A stretch of DNA of 64,000 bases from Tretioscincus oriximinensis (Eukaryota; Chordata; Lepidosauria; Squamata; Gymnophthalmidae), in the NCBI GenBank assembly GCA_022410635.1, contig JAJVDF010000247.1:1337216-1401215 (forward strand), in the 5' to 3' direction. This document shows positions 17,201-32,200 of this stretch, one piece after another; positions within the stretch are counted from its first letter, which is position 1; each line of letters starts with the position of its first letter. The position numbers and the translations under genes were made by a program. The notes under the pieces were generated by a model. The model worked only from the letters and a program-made list of their open reading frames with translations, made no database searches and had not been told where the DNA came from.

Positions 17201-20200
17201 GAAGATAGATGGAACTGTAAACCTTACTGGAATCCATGGAACGCTATTGTATGCTTCTTTTTTATATAACGCTGTGGTTTCATTTTGGGAATTTGCAAAA
17301 CAACTGTGTTATGGAAGCTGTGTTGGGGAAATGCTATGATTTTCAGTTTTCCTACTGGCTGGCTTCTAGGAGCTATCAATGATTTTTAACAATGTGGTTT
17401 TAAACAACACAGTTCTATATCATACTAGGAACACTACATAATTAAAACTGGTAGATATCAAAGAAGTAGCTCTCTTGTCTGTGTCCAGAAAATCTAACAA
17501 AGGGGGTCTCTTAGCACTTGAGATACTAACAAGAAAAAAGTAGGAAGTATGAGTTTTTGTAGACAAGCCTTCTCCTTCATTTCCTCATGTTATACAAGGG
17601 AACATTTATTATATAATGTAATAAGGGAAGGAGTAGGTTCTGATAGAGGGAACCCAAGTCTTTCAGTTGGTGTGGAAATGCAACTCCTAAATTTTCTAAT
17701 CACCACCAACATGAATTGGGGAAAATGGAAATTGAAAGCCTGCAATCTCAAGAGGATCCAAAACCTGACCCAGATTCTGGCTTTTGCTGCTGCTGCTGAC
17801 TGCAGTGGAGAGAAATCTAATTGTCAGCTTTTATCAGCATAACAGAGAATATGAGGTAACATTCCTTCTTGTGGATCTTGTAGTTCTGCAAAGTTATTGT
17901 TTACAGTTATATTCCACTTTATACCTTGGGGCCTCAGGATCTGTTATGATGACCAAAATAAATTAAATGAAATTAAAAAATAGGTTTAAAATAATGCAAT
18001 ACACAAAGGAAGAGAATAACTGCCTCTTTATCCATATTCCAGATTAACATTTTGAATATATGATGGGGCTGGATCAACAGAACATTCTTGGGGCTATCAA
18101 AGAAGGCTTTCTTATGGATTTTCATCCCTTTGCTTCTTAGGATGGTGGCATTTCAGTTCAAATCTATAAGGGAAGAGATAATTTTTAGTTCAGATCTGTA
18201 TGGGAAGAGATAATTTTTTAGATTTTGGAACTCAACTTGTTTAGGACTTTATAAATAGGAGTTGGAAGAAGCTGTAGCTCAATGTAATGCAAAGAGCCTA
18301 GAAAGCAGAGGAATGCTAGTTCAATCTCCAATCTCTACCTAAAAGGAGGCAACCGTAAACCGTTTCCATATATCTTTCAAAAAACCAAGAAGGTACCCAC
18401 ACAGTCAACATGAAATTTGTTGCAATGACAAAATCTGAACTGGGCTTTGATTATATTTACAACCATTCTCAGCCAGCACACACACACACTAGTCTAATGT
18501 ATCCATATTAAAATCCTATTAATTTCTACTGAATCATAGCTATCTCAGAAGCACCAATTTACAAGGAATATAAAATATTATAATATGTTCGGTCAGGTCA
18601 CACAGAGTTGGCCTTCTCCAGATCCCATCAGCCAAACAGTGCCGGCTGGTGGGTCCTAGGAGAAGAGCTTTCTCTGTCATGGCTCCAACCCTCTGGAATC
18701 AGCTCCCTCTGGAGATTTGCACTGCCACTACATTTATGATCTTTCGGAAATCCCTTAAAACCTATCTCTGCCAGCAAGCCTGGAACTAAATGATCAGCTG
18801 AAGAAGCTATGTATTGGATGGATGACTGGGGGAGTGGTTTTTAGCAGTGGAGTTTTTATCATTTGGATTCAGGATATTTTTGCCATTATTTTATAGACAT
18901 TGTAAGTCACCCCGGGTCTCCGGAGAGGGGCGGCATATAAATCCAAATAAATAAATAAGTTCACAAGAGTTATGGTTTTCCAACCGTTTTTGGACTTGTA
19001 TGTGGAGTTGTAAATGAAAAAGGACAGGTTTCTTTTGATGCTAAGCATGTGAAGTGGGCAGAACTCCTGTCTTGCTCTTTAAAAAAATCAACAACAAATT
19101 CTTCCAGCTGCTGCCATGGCTGCCACATGTTGGGAACCTATTTTCATACGTGGTGGGACTGTGTTATTGTCAGGACTTTTGGGAAACAGCTCAAATGACT
19201 ATTGGACAGGCATAACTCTTACACCTGCTATGATGTTCTTAGTTAACTTCTGTGATTCCTTTGCAAACTTTCCAAACAAAGCTCTTCTGATTATTTTGTT
19301 TACAGCTGCAAAACAGGAAAATTGCCCTTCACTGGAAGGATACTATTGTACTCTCCAAAGCTTATTGAATGAGGCACATAAAGGCCATAGCTCTGAATGG
19401 GCAGCTTTCACTAAAACAGAATAGAATGTAAGGTTGTAAGGCTCATTTTACTTTTTAAATACCATTGGACAGCCTGGGTAGAAGCTGCTAACAAAGATTC
19501 CATTCTTGCTCTTTCCCCCTTGTGCCCTTTGTTCTTTCTAAACCCTACGCTAACCAGACATCTCTGCATTAACCTATAGTGTGTCTCTGGCGCATTTCAG
19601 ACAGTTCCAATTCACACCATTTCTTCAGTTTTAGTAACTTCCTCAGACTCTGCCAATACTTCCCAGAGCTGTCTGATCATTCCCTTTGTTATTGTTTCCT
19701 AATATGGTTATTGGGGACTCAGACTGTCGTGCTTTCCTGATTGTAAACTTTGTAATATTATTTGCCATTTGTATATTTGTACTTTATGGCAAACCTTTGA
19801 GAAAGTATTTTTTACAAAAAGGGCATAAAACTCTTTCAGTACAGGCTCAGGTAAAAAAACTATCTTGTTTTCATTCCAGTAAGCATTAAAAATTGCTCCT
19901 GTGGCCAAAAAGGTGAAAGCAGCTGTCTAAAGCCATCTTGTTACAGAGGTGGAACAATATGCTTATTGAACAGTAAAACCTTGGCTTTCTGGAAATAGCA
20001 CAGGGCTGATGATTAAAACTGATAATATACTTCTATAATCCTATTAAACATGTTCCATGTTGAATCATAGCTGTTCTGTTGCTTTTTATTGGATCGTTTA
20101 ACCTTGCTTCTTTGAGTCTGATTTAATCGTTCCTTCACCTGTTAGCCTTGGCTGGGTACAATTCAACACTGGAACCGTGCTTGGTTGTACCGTACTTATT

Positions 20201-23200
20201 TGAATATCATTGTAAATCACGAAGCTCCTCCTGGAGTTCTTTATGGGCCTGAACTGGTTCTGGTTTTTTTTTTACTCAAAGGGACTCAGAGCGGCTTACA
20301 AGGTTAATTTTTCACCTGAAAAATTTCATTGATTCTGTCATTCGCATCGAATAAGGTGATACTCATGAATCTACTTGAAATGTACATTGCAAATCCACTT
20401 TCTTTCCAATAGCTGAGTTGACTAGAGCTGAGGCCAGTAGAGGGCTTTGAGAACGGATCACTGAGTTGAGAGATCGCCGCATAATGACTGCGTCATTCGT
20501 GCCTCTGTAACTGAATTGACACTAACAGATATGTTAGTGAAATATTATTATCTCAACCACCTGGAACTTCTCCAATTGGAGCTGAACTGAAACTCAAAAA
20601 TAGTTTTAGAATTCCAAAAACTTGTAACTCTCCTGTTTGTTCACTTGGATGGTTGTGGCTTAGCAGTGCATTAAGTTTTCAAGGAGGACTTCTGGTAGTT
20701 TCTCCCATTTCAGAGATGCAGGGGGTAGGGGCACATAGGAGGGCCTTCTCTGTGGTGGCTCCTGTGCTCTAGAAAAGCCTCCCTCTAAAACAGGGGTCCT
20801 CAAAACTACAGGCTGGGGGCCACAAGCAGCCCACCAAGGACATTTATCCGGCCCGCAACAGCAGCTGCCCCTTTCCTCCCTCCTTTCTTTCCTGAGCGCT
20901 CTCTCTCTTTCCCTTCTTTCCTCCCTTCCTCCCCCTCTTCTGCTTTCCTTCCTGGCTCCAGCCTCTTCACCTGCGTCTAGGAGAGGAACTGGGATCCAGA
21001 TAAGATATGTGTAGTGTTGATAGGAATTTGTTCATAGGAATATTTTAAAACTATAGTCCTGCCCTCCAACAGTCTGAGGGACAGTGAACTGGTCCCCTGT
21101 TTAGAAAGTTTGAGGACCCCTGCTCTAAAAGTTTACCATGTGCCCACATTGTATAGTTTTCAGTGTCTGATAAAAACATACCTCTTCACCCAAGCTTTCG
21201 ACTCTTAAATAGCTCCCTCGGTGTTTTGTCCTTCCAGGGCGTATTGGTGGGTTAGAGGGAGGAAGGAATGGTGGATGGGTGCGTGGGTAAGGATCTCTTT
21301 AAACATTTTATTAATGTACATTATTATTATTAATTTATTTCCTTGATCTTCTGTTACCACCCTGATGAAGAACAGTATATACTGGTAAATCATCAAATAA
21401 AAAAAAAATNAAAAAAAATGACTTTAGTATGGGGAAGAGGACCCTAAATTCCCAGACAAGAAGGTAACACATTTCTTACCTCTGCTTCTTAGGTGGCGTA
21501 ACGCTTCTGCTCAAACCAATTAAGGGAACACTAAAATAACAGTGTGTGTTAAAGTGTTCCCTTAATTGTTTTGAGCAGTACACTTAGACTACATTAATTC
21601 AGGACTTCAAACATGGGATTATCTTGGGACTCGTTAAGATTGCTACACCTATCCATCTCAACATAACCCTGTCATATAAGGATGAAATTCTTCTGCATTG
21701 CCTTGCCCAAGGAGTCCATTGTAGGAAATGGCTACCACGTAAGTAAGGAACTGAATGTTTCTTGGGACTAGCCACTGCAGGTACATGGGCGAAGGGAGAG
21801 ATAATTGTGTACTTCTGAGTATTTTGTGCTGTAAAAATACCTCAAAGCACCCATCTTGGGAACAAGTGATCAGATCGGTAATTTTATGCTACTGTCTGGT
21901 AGGGACAGTAGGAGACCACTAAAAGATCTAAACAAGATTCCACATTTTCCTCCCATTGTTGGAAGCAGACATAAGTGACTCTCTTGTCTGTTCATTTGCA
22001 TAGCTGTGTTTGGAAGCAGACTCAGTTTCTAATTTGTTTGGTTACCTACCTGTTAAGTTTACCTTCCTATGAAATTTTGACTTTTGTTTAAAGTTTGTAT
22101 CTATAGTTTAGACTCACACTAGTTCCCAAGCTTTTTTTGGGCCCACCTTAGTATCTCTAAAACCCTCACCCTGTGAAATATAATTCTTATTTGTCGAAAG
22201 GTAAACTCCTGTACACATGGATGAAGCCTAAATATGATGCCCTAAAACCACAAGAAATGCAAAACAATTACTGTAAATAACGGCTTCTCGAATTGCCCCC
22301 CTTAAAAATAAAATCCCTCCCCCCATGGAACATGTGCCCCATGTTGGGAACCACGTGCCTAGAGCACCGATCAGCTTTCTGATAATTTGAGAATATGTGA
22401 ACAAGTACCTTCTGCCAAAACAACCCTGTTGGAACTTGCCAATGGCATAACTTTCCCTCTTCACATGTGAGCTGATTTTGATCATCAAGAAGACATGAAT
22501 CAAAATCAAAAGGCATCTATGAGCTGTACAAAGCAACCTTGTCTAATTAATCTCATAAGGGAAGAAATCTGGGTTCCTTTTTTCTTTGAGCCATGAGTGG
22601 GTAGCTTATCTTGTCTCACAGACCCTGGTCACACCTAAATTCTAATCCAGCTTCAGTTCACTTTCAAAAAGAGAAACCACATCAGCAAAGGAGCAAGCTA
22701 TTTTCTTACAGCATTCCCTGATTCAAAAAACTCGCCTTTGATGAGTTTTCATTAGAGAAAATGAAAATAAATTATTATTCACTTTTATAGCTATATTTTC
22801 CATTCTGAAAATGAACGGAAGCTGAATTGAAACTTACTGTAAATGTGATCTGGGCCATAGGGTTATGAAGATAATCTGTAGAAGTAGAGATGACTTTCGT
22901 TTTGGATTGACATTGTTATTCGTGAAAATTCAAGGGTTGTTGGCTTGATTAGCAGTTCAAGTTGCATCCCAAATAAAGTAATGGTTAAACAAGTGCTGTG
23001 TTATTGCCAGAATTACATAGGTATGTACAGAAAATCACCAGGAATTTACCATTACTTATTTCTTTCATAGATGAAATCTATATTAATAAACTGTGTTGCT
23101 TCAATCGGCCTTCTAAGTGAGGTGAGTGAACACAATCGGTTCACCTTGAATACACACGATTGGCCAATTGCCCTAAATTGTTTTGTTCAGTGTGGCCCAG

Positions 23201-26200
23201 GCTGCTATCGCTCAACCAATCACCATTACACCTGTGTTTACTGGTGCAGCTACCAGCGCCCTACCTTAACTGGAACTCCACTAACTAATCCCAGCTAATG
23301 CCACCCATCTGCAGGCTTAAAGACTAGTTACAAAATAAAATGGGGAGGGAAGTATTAGTATATTTTAATATTCAATGAAGTTATTTGAAATATCTAGACC
23401 TACTATTACACAAGTTTTATTTAGTTTTCCTGTTGTAAAAATCCTAATACGTTTTACTCAAAAGCAGATAAAGTAATACATTTACATAAAAATGTAGTCA
23501 AGTTCAGAGAAATAGCCATGTTAGTCTAGTAGAAAGTCCAGTAAAGGAGCTAGTACCACTTTCAGATTAACCTGAGAAAAGTAGGTGGTATAAGCTTTCA
23601 TAGACACCCACTTTTCTCAGGTTAGACACCCACTTTTCTCAGGTTAGTCTCAAAGTGCTACTAGCTCCTTTGATAAAAATGTAGATGAGATAAAGGGTAC
23701 CCTTCTTATTGGGAATGCCTCTGGAACAGAAAGCAGCATCCTCAACTATAGAACTACCAGGAGTGATTGTTGGCATCAAACCTGTATTGGATGGGAGAGC
23801 TTTCCAGAAATTAGACACCATTGCAGAAATACAACTGTTAAAAATGGAAAGTTCAGAGATTGCTAAAGACTTTAGTTTTAGTTTAAGAACATAGCATGAG
23901 GCCGATCATAAGGGGAACCCTGTTAGACCACAGTCCAGCTAGTGTTCATCCTGCCTCACAGTGGCCGAGTCTGGAGGCAGTACCTAGATAGCCATTCTAG
24001 TAGCTTTTGATACCCTTGTCCCCTATGAATGTGGCTAATTCTCTCTCAAGGTAAGCTCGACAACTAATCAATAAAGATACTTGTTCATCCATTATTCTAA
24101 ACACCTGTACCTCCCTCCTCATTGAATATTAAGAGTTTACTTGTTCAGTGAAAAGTTTCAAGGATTAATAATAATTAAAAGTTTTCTTGATTAATATGAT
24201 TAGAGGTTTTTTCTGACCGCGGTGGATGTAAAAACACAGTTCCCCCAAAATGTAGACCCTCACATTGATTGGTCTAAACCATTTTACTCCTGACTATGTT
24301 ACTGCAGCTTCAAAGAATCTTCTCCAACAACCTCTGGAAAATTACAGGTTGTCCAGCAAGGTCTTCAAAATGACTTTAGTATATCTCCCTTAGGGGAAAT
24401 TCTTCTCAAAAAGCCATACCGTATCACAATGCACAAGATTTGTTTAAATAATGCCTCCATGGAATTTCTCAAGTGGAAAGTTCCATCTTTTCCCTCACAT
24501 GTTACCTTTCTTTGTGCTGAAAAAGAGGGACATAGTTCATACTTTAATAGATGTGAAGTTATTTCTTTGATCTTTGACCTCTCATATTACAAGATCCTAA
24601 AGAGGCTAAAGAAATTAGGCTCCACTAAGATAGAGAATCAAGCACAGTCATGGGTGAATGAGCTAAAAACCCCACAAGCTATTTCTAGCCTGTCTGTTTA
24701 TCATTCTCAGTCTCTCCCCTTTTCCCTTCCCAATCTCTTTCTCCAGCCTCATTTATTTTAGCACTTGCAATCAGGCAATTGAGGAATGCCACCTTGTTCT
24801 TTCGATTGCTATCTTCCAAGGTCAAGCTTGCGTTCTTCGTAAGAGATTGTAATCAATTGCCTGCATGGTTTCATTAAAAGAGATGACCAGGCAACACCGG
24901 CATATTTTCCAACCTTTCTGTACGTTAGGATGACATGAGTCTTTTTACAGGTGTGTTTAGATGAAGAAGATATTTGAAAGTAACATTCCTAATACATTTG
25001 ACAGTCATATCTACCAGTTTTCAAATAACAAAATAGGTTGGTTCTTGGATATATCCTTAAAATGACATAAAACGGTGCACTTATTTACCCTTTCACCCTT
25101 TTATATAGCTCAGCATTTTTATTGGCTAGGTCACACAAAAAAGAAAATATCAAGGTTTTTAACAGAACAATAATTTATCCACTTTAATTTCCCCCCCTGC
25201 GGAATAAAAGTAATATCTTGATTTTCTAATAGTTGCCAGATTTGCTGATGGAAGATAAGGAACACCCTCTTCCTTCTGCCCTCCCATCTCTCTTTCTGCC
25301 CTACCCTCTACTATGCAAAAATTGTTCCTTTAAAATCCATAATCTGGTAACCCTCGTTTCTAGAGATGTACACTGTTATAAATCACAGATTTGCTTTGCT
25401 GCCAATTTGAATGTTTGTTCAGTCTAACTAGTCTAATCAAACAAATCTAGTTTTGATTCCAAACATAGAATCAGATTGGAAAATGTCCTTTACAAAGGCA
25501 AAAAGACAGTGAATACAAACCATTCGACTGAATTGTTTGTTTTCTCAAGCAGGAGACTGTTCTGCTTGTGAACTTTAATTTCTAGCTCTATGAACCATTG
25601 CAAACATGTTTGATTGAATTTTGGGGCATAATTCAAACTTTATACACCTCCATTTCATTGTTGTCTCTTTCTGTTCCTTTTCCTGTCATGCTGGGACTTT
25701 TAAATCATCCATCGCTGACCAAAGCCACTGCCTTACGACATTTTGTGCAAAGTTTAGAAGAGTTTCTTCCAACTCTGTATTTTGCCTGCAGAGTATTGCT
25801 TTTTTCATGGTTTTGCCCCCTACATTTTTGTTTATTTTTTTGTGATATGCAGATCCCTGAGACCTTCAGGTATAGGGGGGTATAAATATAAATAAATAAA
25901 CAATATAATCAGAATAGCAATACTCCTCCCTGCTCTTCCATGGTAGAAAAGATGTTTCTCAACCAGTTAACGAATCAGTGGAGTTGTAGTTTAGAGGCAT
26001 GTAAAGGGTCGCAGATCGGCCACTCTAGCTTAAGAAAGCTGAAAATCTGCTTGCTTTTTCCTGTTCGCTCAGGCAGGTAAGGAATCACAGAATCATAAGA
26101 GTCCAAGATCATCAGTCTAACCCCGTTTCATGCAGAATTCACTAAACAATCCCATATAGATGGCTGTCAAGCCTGTTTGAAGCTTCCACTGAAGGAGAAC

Positions 26201-29200
26201 TCGCTATCTCTTGTGGCTGTTCCACTGACTGATTATTCTTTCTATCAAAAATATTTTTCTGATATCTAATCTGTAGGTGAAGAGATGGGTAGAAGTGCCA
26301 TATTATTCTGCTGCCTATAGAAGGAATTTCCATACAGATCTCTAACTATGCTATATGGGATGTTATGTAATTGGAAGGAATTGTTTGATGATGTTTTCGG
26401 TTGTGCAGCAGGATGAGGCTGAACTAGAAGTTTTCCCAATTCCGCTAGCCGTTTTCCTTTGCCTGCTGCTTTCTACTACATTATGAGGAAGCAATTCTAG
26501 AGCATGTTCAGGTTTATGAGGCAGCAGGAGTCAGAGAGGAAGAGGGGGAAAGGTGAAGGACTGTTTGCTTTGATTTATATGCTCTGAAGAGAAACCATGT
26601 TATACTTTCCTTATTCAAAGAAGATAAAGCTGGTGAAATATTCAGCACTCAAACCTGATAACGTGTAAGATTGCTGTGTATAATGCATACCTGCATTTTA
26701 AAACCAGCCACTTGAGCAAAAGCAGGCATATATACTGTAGAATGAGTTGAAAAGGCATAGTTTAAATATGTTGCTCCAGAGATGCGGGTGATTTAGTGCT
26801 GCTTGCGTCATTTCTATTATATGCTAGAGCCTGTAGCATCCTCCCCCTGCTGCCACCCACTCCCTCCCTTCCTTGCCCCCTCCCATCCCTCTTTCACTTG
26901 CCAATTCATTCATTCTTTCCATTTTTCTTTCCTGTTCCTTATCTTCCTTACTACTTTCTTTTCTTCTTCTTTTTCTATATCTTTCATCTGTTGTCCCTTC
27001 CATCATTCATCTATTCCTTCCATTCTTCTTCCATTCCAGTACTGGCCCACGTCTCAAATCTTTCCACCCAGACAATTGCCCATCTATTACTACCCTCTGT
27101 TTTCTGTCTTTTAGCCAGTTTTATGGAGGCTGGCAAAGTTCCGAGCCCCATCATAGGTCATTATACCTTGGAATGTCGGACTCTCTTGTTGTTTTCTTAT
27201 ACATACAGATTAATGCTGGTGGTTTGGCATAGTCTTTATCATTCCTGTACATATCTGTGCCGATGGTTTCGTTTTCTGATTTATTCTGAAGCATGAAGTC
27301 TTAGGTGCTGTTAGACACCATTAAGCTGAAGTGGCTCCCAATGCATTAATGCAGATTGCTGAGTAGCTAAAAGTTATTTACTTCCAAAAGAGGTGGGGAC
27401 AGGAACAACCTGGTGGCTTTAAAAAGGAATTAAATTCATGAAGATCAAGAGTATCAAGAGGTACTTGAATTAATTGGTGTCTCTAGGTTGGAAAGATGGA
27501 CACGATTGTTCTAAATGCCGTTTACAGGGAGTTGAGAGGGAATGAAGATTTTGTCTTCCTCCCCTTGAGATGCCCAGAAGCTGTTACTGAGCCCCTATGA
27601 AAAACAAGGGCCTTTTCCACACTGAGCCTTACTCTGGGATATATCCTGGAATAGGGGCTGGCCATTTGGGACCGTGTTGAAAGGGAGAGAATGCTGTGGC
27701 CTAACTTGGAAGGGCTCCTCTTATGTTCCTAGATGCACATGGGTGTTATCAAGCCAGATCATCAAATATAATATTAACGCTTTTTTTAAAAAGGGGAAAA
27801 TAACATTTTTTGGTCATATCTGGTTTACTGCCAGTATTAGGAAGGCAGCAAAAAAGAAACTTAAAATAGGAATGGAGACACATCAGCTATTGTTGGGTGT
27901 GCCTTCCATATTCCTTGACCTTTGGCAATGCTAGCTGAGATTGATGAGAACTAGACTTTTAACATTATTTGGACATATTGTGAAGAATCAGGATCCATTG
28001 GAAAAGTTTTTGATTCTGGGAAAGGCAAAAGGCAAAAGGAGAAAAAGATGGCAGAAGATAGGAAGCAGCATATATGTTGTTAAGTAATCTTCAGGAGACA
28101 GTGAGTGACAGGTAGAAACATTGCAAGGGTGTGGAATCTAAGGTCCGGGAGCCAGATCCAGCCCTGCAATTTTATCTACAAAGCAAAATATGTTACATGC
28201 AATATTTAAATGCTGTTTTATAGCATTCGCCATCCTGGAGACAGCCCTTTACACACACAGCCAGAAAATGGCAGGTATGTATGCATAATCATGCACTTCC
28301 GGTTGATCAGAATTGTGAGATGCATACCAAACATATTAGAGGAGCAGCGTCTGACAAGTAAATATTCACATGATTTTGCTCTGCTATCTGGTAGGGATGG
28401 TGAAAGAAAATTAAAGGCAGCTAAGTGACAACAATAACTACATGCAGAGGATTCTAGGCTCCTAATCCCTAACTAAAAGCTGCAGAATAGGACAATGAAA
28501 TTCTTTTTCAGGAAGATCTTTTTCACTGCTAGGATGGTGATGAAATGCCTTCCAAAAAGGCCTTATTCAGGTAAAGCAAACCATGGGACTGGAGCACCTC
28601 CCTTATGAAGTCAGGCTTCAATGTCTGGGACTCTTCAGCCTCGAAAGATGACATTTGAGAGGTGATTTTACTGAAGTGTACAAAATCATGCATGGGATGG
28701 ATAGGGTGAATAGAGAAAAAATGTTTTCTCTACCACATAAAACTAGGACCTTGAAACTGGCAGAAAATTGGCAGAAAAGTGAGAACAGACAAAGGAAAGT
28801 ATTTTTTTACCCAGAGGGACATCGGCTTGTGGAATTTACTTCCTGAAGAGGTGGTGGTAGCTAACAGCTTAGATAGATTCAAGACAGGACTAGACAGGTT
28901 TATGGACACCAAAGGTATAAATGGGTACTAGGATGGATGTCTGAATGCTGCCTCCGGGATGGGGCAACAGGCAGGACTCCTGAAATACCATTTGCAATGA
29001 GTCGAGAACAGGTGCGTATTTTGCCTTCTTCTGTTCAGACTGCCCAGGTGTATCTGGTGGGCCTCTGAGTGAGACAGAATGCTGGACCAGATGGGCCCTG
29101 GTCTGATTCAGTAAGGCTCTTCTTATGTTCTTATGACTGAAGTGCCTACTTTCAGAATACAATATCACTATAGTGTGTCAATCTCTCATTTTCCATAACT

Positions 29201-32200
29201 GTCGCCCAACAGCCATATATCCCTAACTTTTTGTGAGTAGTATATATATAGGGTTGCCATACGTCCCGGTAAACCGGGACAATCACNGTTTTAGGGACAA
29301 TTTTACTGTCCCGGCTGGATTAAAAAAAAGGTTTTAAAGTCTCGGGTTGCAGCTACCCCCCCCCCGCTGCTACCCCCCCGCCGCTAACCCCCGCTGCCGC
29401 TAACCCCCGCCGCTGCCGCCACTAACCTCGCCGCCACACCTGCGCGCACAGTATGCGCGCACGTGCACGCCCGTATGCGCGCACGCACCCCCCACCCCCG
29501 TCCCGGNTTTGGGTTGCCANAATATGGCAACCCTATATATATAGAATCATTGAAATTATCAGGGACTTCTCAATCTATCTTTGCTAAGTTCAGATAATTC
29601 AATATCATCTAATTCCTTATTCATGTCTTACATTTATTCTAATTTGAAATGTTACGCCCAATCTGAAGTTCATAAGACTCCCAAGTTCTTCCATTTAATG
29701 GCACTGCTGTGTCTCATGCTCATGGTTTGAAAAACAAAGAAATATACTCATATTGGTGACATGTAAAGAAGAAATGATCAGGCTGTGATATAGGAGTCTC
29801 TAGTAACTGTGATATTGGAGTGTTTATGTGGAATTTCTGGCAACCCATGAAGCTTTATTTCACAGGTTCTAACAAGAGTTTTTCCAAAATCTTGCCTACT
29901 GTATACTAGCTCCATTATTCCACATCTTTTTGCTGTGTTCCTGCAAAACAAGGTTATTGTTTTTGACAGCTAGTTAAATCTTATCTTTTTACCCAAGCCT
30001 TTGAGTCTCAGATTTCTCTCTTGATTTTATCTGCCAGGGAGATGGATGGTTAGAGGGCAAGAATTTACTTCAAATGTATTTTAATATTTTGTACATTTTA
30101 TCCTTGTAAAGTACCTGGGTTTTGTTAGTGAAGGGCATGATATAAATATGAATTCCAGTGCCATGTGATAAAGGACTGCTTTCCTTGTTTCCTGATCTCT
30201 TTTTGGATGAAATCTATATAGCAAAATGGCACTAATTTAACTGTGTTTCCCATTCCTCAGGGCCAATCTGAAAAACTCCAGTTCAGGGATTGATAGTTAT
30301 CAACTGTTCAGGAAGCGTGGAAGGAAAATTTGGTTGCCTCTTTTGTTGATGAGTATCCTGAGGAAAATCCCTTTTCTGAAGCTGCCCACTGCTTTGGAAT
30401 TCTGCCCATGGGAGGTTTTCCTCTCTTCAGTAAATGCCAAACTCACAAGAAATATTTCCCTCAGGACCACAGCAAGGGAGGTTTAATCCACTCCGTAATC
30501 CATTTGTTTCATTCTGTTTATTGTGTATCTCTAAAGTATTCTGCAGTTTTAAAACCTGCATGTAATTTTCAGAGGGGTACTAGAAACCATTATAGGGTAA
30601 AAACTCAAATGTTAGATTATGTCCTAGGAGGCTATGAATTCAAATCCCCACTTGGCCATGGAAAATGTCTGTCAATCTAGGTTGTTGGGATGGTAAAATG
30701 AAAGTGAAATGCAGGGACTAACGGACTCTGTTTTAAGCTCTTTGGAAGAAAAAAACACAATCTCAAAAGGATAGAAATGCCATAAGCTAAATGGGTTGTA
30801 TAAAAAGCTGGGATGAATCACAAGAGGTTTTACCCCACCTTCCTCATCCCCAAGGGGACAAGGAAAGTAAATGTGTTTGGTTGGTATGCATTGGTTTTGA
30901 GTAAATTAACATTGCTTTTATTTTACAGGAACTTTTATTTTTTTACTGATGTTAAATATGCTGCTGCAGAACAACAGATCTCATCATTTTTTGCCATTGC
31001 ACATTGTACATTTGTTTGAATCGTAGAGCAAAATATTCTGTAAAGCACTCGTCAACTGAACAATTTGAACTTCAGTTCAACTTTTAACTCCTTAATCACA
31101 GTTATTTAGAATTATCTCTGAATATTATGAACTACTTATTTTTTCAATTTCAAAAATTGAAATTCCAATTTTATTTGGGTTCCGTTGTTGAGTATTTTGG
31201 TTTCTGGACAACTTGGTTGTTTTGTATCACACAAGCATCCACCAATTTCTTCTGGGCATCTCAAGCAGAAAACAAAGGCAAAACTTTCACCTGTTCTCAA
31301 CTTCCTACAAATAGGAGAGGCATCCTGCCTGTTTCTCCAACTTGGAAGTGATAGTTAGGCATCCCTTCTAATAGCCATTGATACATCTGTCCTCCATGAA
31401 TGTCTGACCTTTGCTGAAAGCAATTCAGGTTTATTGCTGTCACCAACGCTATCCAGTCTCATAATTTCCAACTATGGAATCAGTGATCATCAGAAATGGT
31501 AACAATTTTTATGCAACAACAGAGCCAAAAATTCCCTAGCCTTGATTCCCAGTATTGGCTAAGAGCCATGAAATAGCAATGGTTCACAAACATGAAAGTC
31601 AAAGTTTGTGTTTTTCTTGCTGGTTTTGGATTGTTCGGAATCAGAATGCTGTTGGAGTTTTCAGGCTGGAATCCTGCCTTTTTCTTCCTCCTTTTAACAC
31701 AGTGCAAAGGCAGATTTGAACTGACATACAGCTAGAGATCCAGCTGTACTCGGGTATGTGTAGCTTGCAGGATATAGTGACTTTCCTATTTACACTCTTT
31801 GCTTTTGTTACCTGCCTCTTGTAGACATCAACCGCAGTCTCCTGCCACGTCCCCGTCGCCTGCTTCTCTTGGTTAACCCTTTTGGAGGCAAAGGAAATGC
31901 TTTGCAGTGGTGTCAGAATCACATTCTCCCCATGCTTACAGAAGCCGACATCAGCTTCAACTTGATCCAAACAGGTGAGATAGTTTACCAGAAGAATTAG
32001 GAAACAACCGTAGTAATGGAGGCATTTTTATATAAGTTGTGAAACTGGAGCTTTCTTAGGGTGTTTCGGTGTTAGATTTTGTGCCAACAACCTATTCACT
32101 TGTGTTGTACAAACAATATCCTGGTAGATTTAATCCTGCAATTTGAATGTCCAGATGAAATTACCAATTGGCATCTTACTGAAACTCTTATCTGTGATGC

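Larger units (their letters stand above)
8300..31824 (+). other. SPHK2 large intron (23.5 kb)
   Basis: GT at 8300-8301 and AG at 31823-31824. It is filled with LINE fragments, SINEs and DNA transposons listed separately. Stretches 8310-11600, 21590-23500, 24070-26070 and 30160-31790 show AT-rich DNA in which only minor repeat remnants were recognised. No internal gene with homology was found. Confidence 0.85.

Noticed and set aside
26796..27296. 166-codon open frame, Leu/Pro/Phe-rich
   Set aside because: It lies over the pyrimidine-rich repeat core. Its composition reflects CT repeats, and a second frame is open beside it.
28655..28846. Stand-alone small gene at the LINE fragment
   Set aside because: The sequence is a LINE reverse-transcriptase C-terminus with a frame change and 5' truncation.
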